This document shows positions 1 through 4,544 of a stretch of DNA of 6,462 nucleotides, piece after piece. Made by a program: the position numbers and the translations under genes. Each line of letters opens with the position of its first letter. Position 1 is the first letter of the stretch. Source of the stretch: an uncultured Desulfovibrio sp. (GTDB lineage Bacteria > Desulfobacterota > Desulfovibrionia > Desulfovibrionales > Desulfovibrionaceae); NCBI GenBank assembly GCA_900550745.1, contig URTO01000117.1:1-6462 (forward strand), in the 5' to 3' direction. The notes beneath the pieces were generated by a model. It was not told where the DNA came from. It was given only the letters and a program-made list of their open reading frames with translations, and searched no databases.

Positions 1-1689
1 ATATAGGACAAGTTGGCCGCCGGCCTCACGTGCGATGACGTTGGTCTTGCGGATGGTATCCAGCAGTCGTGTCTTACCGTGGTCGACGTGGCCCATGACG
101 GTAACGACCGGCGGGCGAGGCTTGAGATCCTCGTCATCCTGCAGTTCTTCCTCGTCAAGGTTGATGTCGAACTGCTGGAGCAGTTCCTTGGCCTTTTCGG
201 GATGCGCACCAGCCAAGTTGTTCAACTGGAACGGATCAACCCGCCTGTCGTAGAGTTCGTCCTGTTCGGGAACCGTCACTTCGGCCCCCTGAACGCACGT
301 CCACATTTCCTCTTTCATTTCCAGCTCGGCGGACTGACGGCCAGCGTTGCCGCCCTTGCCCGATCCGTCATAGAAAAGACGGTTCATCTCGTCGGTATCA
401 ATATCGTTCTTGAGCCAATGGATATACGACCAATCCTTGGTGATGAGCGACCATGACATGCCGTAATAACCGGCAATCGCGACCTCGCGCACGGTATCCG
501 TCTCCCCGCGCATGACCGGGAACAGGCTGATGCCGTGCATCTCATCCGCGCCGTAGGTCTGGATGCCTTCGTGCCCGGCTTCGGAAAGAGCGGATTGCCC
601 GTAGCCGAGCGCATCCATCATGGTCGCCGTGACATCCACATTCTGGACGAAACTTTCGATCCGCTTCCCACCTTCAAGGCCAGGAACATGGATGAGCAAA
701 GGAACATGAACCAGTTCCTCGTAAGGCCAAGGACGGCACTTGCGCATGATGCCGTGCCCATGTTCGCCGTTGCCCATGGGCTGGCCGTGATCCGAGGTGA
801 TAATCACCATCGTCTCATCCCAGAGGCCCTGCTCGCGGATAGAATCAAGCAGATTGCCGATCCACTTATCCACAAGCTCCACTTTTTCCATGTACAGGGC
901 GCGGATATGGGCACACTCCTCTTCCGTCATCACTCCCTTGACTTCAGTCCACGGGGCCAGGATCATCGGATTGCCCTGATAGTCCGGGTCATGCGGACAC
1001 GGTTTCCCTTCCCAGACGGACGGCGGATCCCAAGGCTCATGGGGATCGAACGAATCCACCCACAACAGGAAAGGCCGCTTCGGATCGCGTTTGCGCCGCA
1101 GCCAGTCGTCGGCTTCCCGTGCGACGATGCTGACATAGTTGTCAGCGTCCGACTTCCAGAACTGACGCTGCTTGAGGTAGCATTCGGCCTCCCGGATCAG
1201 GGACTGCGACGAACTGTCGTATTCGCCGTCCTCATTCTTGTGCAACATGCCGGGCGAAAGATAATCCTCAGCCTTCACAGCGGGATCCAGAGGCACATTA
1301 TGGAACGTCTCGTGATCCAGTTCATGCCCGTTGCAGAACTTTACATAGTCGAACCCCCGCGAATAGCCGTACTTGGGCAGGCGCATGGGCGGCGTATCAT
1401 ACACCAGAGCCGTCTGCACCTCCCGGCACCAGAGCATGTCGGTCAGGCTGGTATCATTCAGATCCAACGGCTTCCACCCGGCATAGGGCAAGGTGAAACG
1501 CCCGGTCATGAGCGCCCTGCGGACGGGAATCGTGGGGAGCCCTTCGCTATAGGCGTTCTCGAACAGGTACCCCTGTCTGGCGAAGCGATCCAGATTGGGC
1601 GTTTTCACTTTCGTGTTGCCGTAGCATCCCAAATAATTGAACTGGAGTGTGTCCAGCATAATGAAAACCACATTCTTGATGGGAGACAT
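1..1689 (-). CDS. Sulfatase/alkaline-phosphatase superfamily hydrolase, 3' end running into an IF-2 fragment (partial)
   Basis: The frame is open for 563 codons from the ATG at 1689 to the window edge with no stop. Residues 1 to about 502 form a complete sulfatase-type hydrolase. Visible elements are an N-terminal strand with metal ligand Asp13 (MLDT), the nucleophile motif TIPVRRALMTGR with Thr53 where Cys or Ser is expected, DPHEPW with His217, the second metal pair SDHG with Asp300 and His301, and a typical C-terminal LYDRRVDPFQLNNLA at about 479-493. There is no signal peptide, so the enzyme should be cytoplasmic. Spacing of these residues resembles cytoplasmic phosphonate monoester hydrolases as well as arylsulfatases. 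The start has an AGAGGA ribosome binding site and lies 10 bases after the antiporter stop, implying cotranscription. Family proteins normally end shortly after residue 500; here the frame continues into IF-2 sequence (see separate entry). Superfamily membership is secure; the substrate is unknown. Confidence 0.9.
   Translation of the reverse strand, partial: MSPIKNVVFIMLDTLQFNYLGCYGNTKVKTPNLDRFARQGYLFENAYSEGLPTIPVRRALMTGRFTLPYAGWKPLDLNDTSLTDMLWCREVQTALVYDTPPMRLPKYGYSRGFDYVKFCNGHELDHETFHNVPLDPAVKAEDYLSPGMLHKNEDGEYDSSSQSLIREAECYLKQRQFWKSDADNYVSIVAREADDWLRRKRDPKRPFLLWVDSFDPHEPWDPPSVWEGKPCPHDPDYQGNPMILAPWTEVKGVMTEEECAHIRALYMEKVELVDKWIGNLLDSIREQGLWDETMVIITSDHGQPMGNGEHGHGIMRKCRPWPYEELVHVPLLIHVPGLEGGKRIESFVQNVDVTATMMDALGYGQSALSEAGHEGIQTYGADEMHGISLFPVMRGETDTVREVAIAGYYGMSWSLITKDWSYIHWLKNDIDTDEMNRLFYDGSGKGGNAGRQSAELEMKEEMWTCVQGAEVTVPEQDELYDRRVDPFQLNNLAGAHPEKAKELLQQFDINLDEEELQDDEDLKPRPPVVTVMGHVDHGKTRLLDTIRKTNVIAREAGGQLVLY
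16..186 (-). other. infB (translation initiation factor IF-2) fragment joined in frame to the hydrolase
   Basis: Codons 502-558 of the hydrolase frame read as the start of the IF-2 GTPase domain. An acidic linker (ELLQQFDINLDEEELQDDED) is followed by RPPVVTVMGHVDHGKT at 525-540, which contains the G1 P-loop, and then RLLDTIRKTNVIAREAGG. In IF-2 the next residues should be ITQ(H/R)IGAY, the switch I region, but the frame instead reads QLVLY. The GKTRLLDTIRKTNV version and the upstream ELL..FDI linker are, from memory of the family, the actinobacterial type (closest to Bifidobacterium), unlike the GKTSLLDAIRK usual in Desulfovibrio. The exact junction is blurred because E-L-L could belong to either parent. 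The fragment lacks G2 to G5 and cannot be a working GTPase. It is either an assembly chimera at a contig end or a real recombination product. Its identity as IF-2 is very secure; its origin is not. Confidence 0.88.
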
Positions 1690-1699
1690 GCTGTCCTCT
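1690..1699 (-). promoter_or_regulatory. Ribosome binding site of the hydrolase in the 10-base gap after nhaC
   Basis: On the minus strand the nhaC stop codon TAG (1702-1700) is followed by AGAGGACAGC and then the hydrolase ATG. The purine-rich AGAGGA acts as a Shine-Dalgarno sequence four bases from the start. The short gap leaves no room for a promoter or terminator, which supports translation of both genes from one mRNA. Confidence 0.7.
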
Positions 1700-3112
1700 C
1701 TAGGCTTTTCTGCGGCCATGAACCGGCGTGCCGTTCAAACGCCAAATGCCGAAGCCGGTCAGGGCGCACAGGATGGAAAAAATGGGGACGAACCAATTCA
1801 AAAACGCATACGGCACGAAGTCGAACGCGCTGACGCCAAGCACGCCCGCGATGTAAAACGCGTGGACGCTCCACGGAACCAGCGGGCAGCCGATAGTCCC
1901 GGCGTCCTCGCAGGTACGCGACAGCACCAACGGGCTGATGTCGGCCTTCTTGAACGAATCGAGGAAGGCGCGGCCGGGCACGATGACCGCCAACATCTGG
2001 CTGCCCGTGCCGAAGTTGATGATGTAAGCCGCAGCCAGCACTGAAGCAACCAGACGGACGACGGAGCGGGCCCCCTTCAATACCGCATCGAGCAAGACTT
2101 CAAGTACGCGGGAGCGTTCCAGAATGCCGCCAAAGGCCATGCCGGAGCACAACAGCAAAACCGTAGGCATGATGCTGAGCAGGCCGCCGCGGGACAACAG
2201 CGGATCAAGCTGCTTGATGCCGGTCTTGGAAACGTAGCCGGAGGTCATCATCTTGGCGAGTTCGTTGAAGGCTACACCCTCATACACAGCGATGGCCACG
2301 GCACTGAGCAGGCACACCGCCATGACCGGCAGAACCGGGAAACGCTTGTATGCCAAGACGATCATCAGGATGGGGGGGATGAACGCCACAAAATCCAGAC
2401 TGAAATTCGCTTCAAGGCCGCTGAGGATCGCGTTGAGGCTTTCCAGCGAAGCGGACTGCTCCTGCGCAAAGGAAAAACCAAGCACGGCATATACGATCCC
2501 CGCCGCAACGAACGCCGGAACCGTCGTCCAGAGCATGGACAGGATATGATCGAAAAGCGGCACCTCACAGACGGAGGCAGTAATGTTGGTCGAGTCGGAT
2601 ACAGGGGACATCTTGTCGCCGATGTACGCGCCGGAAACGATGGCCCCAACCGTCATGGCCGGAGGATAACCAAGCGCCTGCCCGACGCCGAGCAGCGCCA
2701 CGCCGATGGTTCCCATCGTACCGAACGAAGTGCCCGTGGCGATGGAGGCCACCGAACACAACACCATGGCGGACAAGAGGAAATGTTCAGGCGCAATCAG
2801 TTTCAAGCCCCAATAAATGATGGCGGGAATGGTTCCTGAAGCAAGCCACGCCGCGATGATCATGCCCACCAGCGCAAGGATGGCGATGGCGATCTGGATG
2901 CGCCCGAGCGCCTCAAACATCCCTTCCTGCAAGTCTTCCCAACGATATCCCGTCTTCAGCCCCATGAGGCCTGCCAGCGCCACGGCACCGATGAGCGGCA
3001 GCACGGGAGGCCGCACCCCAACAATGAGCGTACCATACAGGATCATCGCCACAGGTAACGCCAATGACAGGATCGCCCACCCTAAAGAAGGCTTCTTCCC
3101 TTTCGTCTCCAT
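1700..3112 (-). CDS. nhaC: NhaC-family Na+/H+ antiporter (ion or anion exchanger)
   Basis: This is a 470-residue, very hydrophobic inner-membrane protein with about 12 membrane segments. Diagnostic NhaC features are the glycine-rich GTSFGTMGTIGVALLGVG (127-144), GAYIGDKMSPVSDSTNIT (161-178), FGTGSQMLAVIVPGRAF (367-383) and the C-terminal SRTCEDAGTIGCPLVPWS (398-415). Length fits the family (about 450-500). The ATG at 3112 is preferred over a GTG at 3148 because GGAGAGGAG (3127-3119) sits six bases upstream of it and because the N-terminus METKGKKPSLGW leads directly into the first helix. Known relatives exchange Na+ for H+; some NhaC-family members instead exchange organic anions, such as malate for lactate. 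Its downstream partner is a cytoplasmic hydrolase, so substrate uptake is possible, but the sequence alone does not decide this. Confidence 0.92.
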   Translation of the reverse strand: METKGKKPSLGWAILSLALPVAMILYGTLIVGVRPPVLPLIGAVALAGLMGLKTGYRWEDLQEGMFEALGRIQIAIAILALVGMIIAAWLASGTIPAIIYWGLKLIAPEHFLLSAMVLCSVASIATGTSFGTMGTIGVALLGVGQALGYPPAMTVGAIVSGAYIGDKMSPVSDSTNITASVCEVPLFDHILSMLWTTVPAFVAAGIVYAVLGFSFAQEQSASLESLNAILSGLEANFSLDFVAFIPPILMIVLAYKRFPVLPVMAVCLLSAVAIAVYEGVAFNELAKMMTSGYVSKTGIKQLDPLLSRGGLLSIMPTVLLLCSGMAFGGILERSRVLEVLLDAVLKGARSVVRLVASVLAAAYIINFGTGSQMLAVIVPGRAFLDSFKKADISPLVLSRTCEDAGTIGCPLVPWSVHAFYIAGVLGVSAFDFVPYAFLNWFVPIFSILCALTGFGIWRLNGTPVHGRRKA

Positions 3113-3118
3113 TCCATA

Positions 3119-3127
3119 CTCCTCTCC
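3119..3127 (-). promoter_or_regulatory. Strong Shine-Dalgarno deciding the nhaC start
   Basis: The minus strand reads GGAGAGGAG, then six bases, then ATG at 3112. This is a near-ideal ribosome binding site. It lies inside the reading frame of the longer GTG-initiated version (3148), which argues that the longer version is not used. An out-of-frame ATG at 3117 lies even closer and is ignored. Confidence 0.7.
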
Positions 3128-3203
3128 ACTGTCTTCCGCCCGTCCCACTCAGGAACGGTTACCGGCGAGCGCATCGCGCTCCGAAGTCTTTGTCGTTCTC
3201 ACA

Positions 3204-3232
3204 AGTATGACCCGCCCTTTACCAAAAGACAA
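3204..3232 (-). promoter_or_regulatory. Candidate sigma-70 promoter for nhaC and the hydrolase
   Basis: In the gap of about 180 bases between the glycosyltransferase terminator and nhaC, the minus strand contains TTGTCT (3232-3227), 17 bases, then CATACT (3209-3204). Both hexamers are close to the TTGACA/TATAAT consensus at ideal spacing. Transcription would start near 3197, giving a leader of about 85 bases. The leader holds a six-pair hairpin, GAGCGC-GAT-GCGCTC (3181-3167), of unknown significance. The call is by consensus only. Confidence 0.45.
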
Positions 3233-3265
3233 CTGACGTTCCGCCCCTTTTCCCGCAAAAACGGC

Positions 3266-3293
3266 AAAAAAAAGCCCCCTCATAAGGGAGCCT
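3266..3293 (-). terminator. Intrinsic terminator after the glycosyltransferase
   Basis: Five bases after the glycosyltransferase stop codon the minus strand forms a nine-pair stem (AGGCTCCCT paired with AGGGGGCTT, including two G-T pairs) with a four-base TATG loop. A run of eight T's (3273-3266), which begins within the 3' arm of the stem, follows. This is a classic rho-independent terminator and separates the sensor-glycosyltransferase block from the nhaC-hydrolase block. On the plus strand the hairpin has no T run, so it should be one-directional. Confidence 0.85.
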
Positions 3294-3298
3294 GTCAT

Positions 3299-4516
3299 TT
3301 ACGATGTCCACCGAGCTTTTTTCCAGTCGGCATACGCCGAAAGAAGCAAGTTCAAATGGCGCGGGATCTGCACTTTCAGGTTGTATTCTTCCACAATGCG
3401 CTGACGGGCAGCCGCGCGCACGGGGCCCATGGCATCAGATCTGGCCAACAATTCCGCCGTGATATCGGCAAGCATGCCGTAATCCCAGAAGTCGCACAGG
3501 AATCCATTCTCGCCGTGCCGAACCACTTCCCGGACGGGTTCCGTATCCGAACTCACCAGCAGGCAGCCGCAGCTCATGGATTCAAACAACCCCGCCGAAA
3601 GCGCGAACGGCGCCGTAAAATACACATGCACCGTGGAAGCGCGCAGCAGCAGCCGATACTCTTCGTAAGGACGGAACCCTACAAAATGGACACGCCGGGG
3701 ATCGACGGGTACCTCTTCCCGAAGGCGTTCCAGCGAAACGGCCTGGTCGCTCCCCTGCCGCTCCGACGCCATAATCAACACATGACACTCAGGGCGTGCC
3801 GCCAGCAATCGGGGCAAGCTCCTATAAAACTGGGGGAAACCGCGAAAAGGCTCCAGCCCCCGGCCCGAAAACGTCACCAGCTCCTTGACAGTGGAGAGAT
3901 CGCAACCTTCGATGCGGAAACGCTCAGGTTTCGGGGAAAAGAAATCCGTGTCCACACCCTCGTGGACTACGTGAATATGCTTTGCAATCTGCTGCGGATA
4001 CTGCTTTTTTTGCCAGCTTGTGGCCGTGACTGCAAGATCACATTCCGCCAGCGCATTGAGCTGGCAAAGGTTACGGACGCGGCTCTGGGCAAACTCCACG
4101 GCGGGCCGGGGTGCCCCTTGCGTGAAAAAGGTATAATTGGCTCCTTTCGTGTAATACCATTCCGCATACACGGCATGGAACGCCTGAGGGAAAATATCCT
4201 GCACGAAAAAGCTGCATCCCCACCGGGGATGGGCATAGACGATATCCGGCTCAAAGCCGCTCTGCTGCAACCTTAACAGCGCATTGGCGAAACGTGAGCC
4301 GTAACGCATCATCTGCATCAATTCCCGCTCGGCCCTATCCTCCGACATGACCGGCTGGACACCGGAAACCGTCAGATTCCGAACGCCGGGAATCCGCACA
4401 TCCCTCCTGCTCCGCTCCGAAAGGAACACGACTTCGTTGCCGGGAAGCCCACCCAAGCGCGCCGCCAGATACCGAAACGGCCCCGGAAACGTATGATGCA
4501 GAAAAAGGATGCGCAT
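3299..4516 (-). CDS. Glycosyltransferase, family 4-like (GT-B fold)
   Basis: The product has 405 residues, predicted cytoplasmic or membrane-associated, and should transfer a sugar from a nucleotide-sugar donor to a glycan or lipid acceptor. The N-terminal MRILFLHHTFPGPFRYLA belongs to the subgroup whose acceptor domain starts with (F)PG.FR.LA (Glyco_trans_4_3 type, about 1-170). HEGVDTDFFSP (185-195) and FSGRGLEPFRGFPQF (216-230) mark the entry into the nucleotide-binding Rossmann domain. LFESMSCGCLL (310-320) and SSDTEPVREVV (322-332) form the donor-binding site. The first Glu of the usual E-x7-E pair is Phe304, as in the LSWSLLEAM-type subgroup; Glu312 is kept. The ATG at 4516 is chosen over an upstream TTG (4564) that overlaps the sensor gene, because the canonical N-terminus begins there. 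AAGGA lies 10 bases upstream. Donor and acceptor sugars cannot be read from the sequence. Confidence 0.9.
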   Translation of the reverse strand: MRILFLHHTFPGPFRYLAARLGGLPGNEVVFLSERSRRDVRIPGVRNLTVSGVQPVMSEDRAERELMQMMRYGSRFANALLRLQQSGFEPDIVYAHPRWGCSFFVQDIFPQAFHAVYAEWYYTKGANYTFFTQGAPRPAVEFAQSRVRNLCQLNALAECDLAVTATSWQKKQYPQQIAKHIHVVHEGVDTDFFSPKPERFRIEGCDLSTVKELVTFSGRGLEPFRGFPQFYRSLPRLLAARPECHVLIMASERQGSDQAVSLERLREEVPVDPRRVHFVGFRPYEEYRLLLRASTVHVYFTAPFALSAGLFESMSCGCLLVSSDTEPVREVVRHGENGFLCDFWDYGMLADITAELLARSDAMGPVRAAARQRIVEEYNLKVQIPRHLNLLLSAYADWKKARWTS

Positions 4517-4544
4517 ATCCCACCGATCCTTCGTTATCACTCCA

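Noticed and set aside
1..15. Resemblance of the edge bases to a site-specific recombination core
   Set aside because: The match is short, only half of any such site would be inside the window, and no recombinase gene is present.
16..186. A working GTPase domain in the IF-2 fragment
   Set aside because: Only the G1 loop is present; switch I, G3 (DTPGH) and G4 (NKxD) are absent, so it cannot bind and hydrolyse GTP as IF-2 does.
535..1833. 432-codon open frame on the plus strand
   Set aside because: It lies antisense to the hydrolase and the end of nhaC, in a high-GC region where the complementary strand is often open. Its translation has no recognisable domain and is rich in Arg, His and Pro, whereas the minus frame shows clear catalytic motifs.
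3113..3148. Longer nhaC start at GTG 3148
   Set aside because: The extra 12 residues are hydrophilic and encoded by the stretch that contains the strong Shine-Dalgarno sequence for the ATG at 3112.
3356..4276. 306-codon open frame on the plus strand
   Set aside because: It is a shadow of the glycosyltransferase, with a composition rich in Arg, His and Gln and no family signature.
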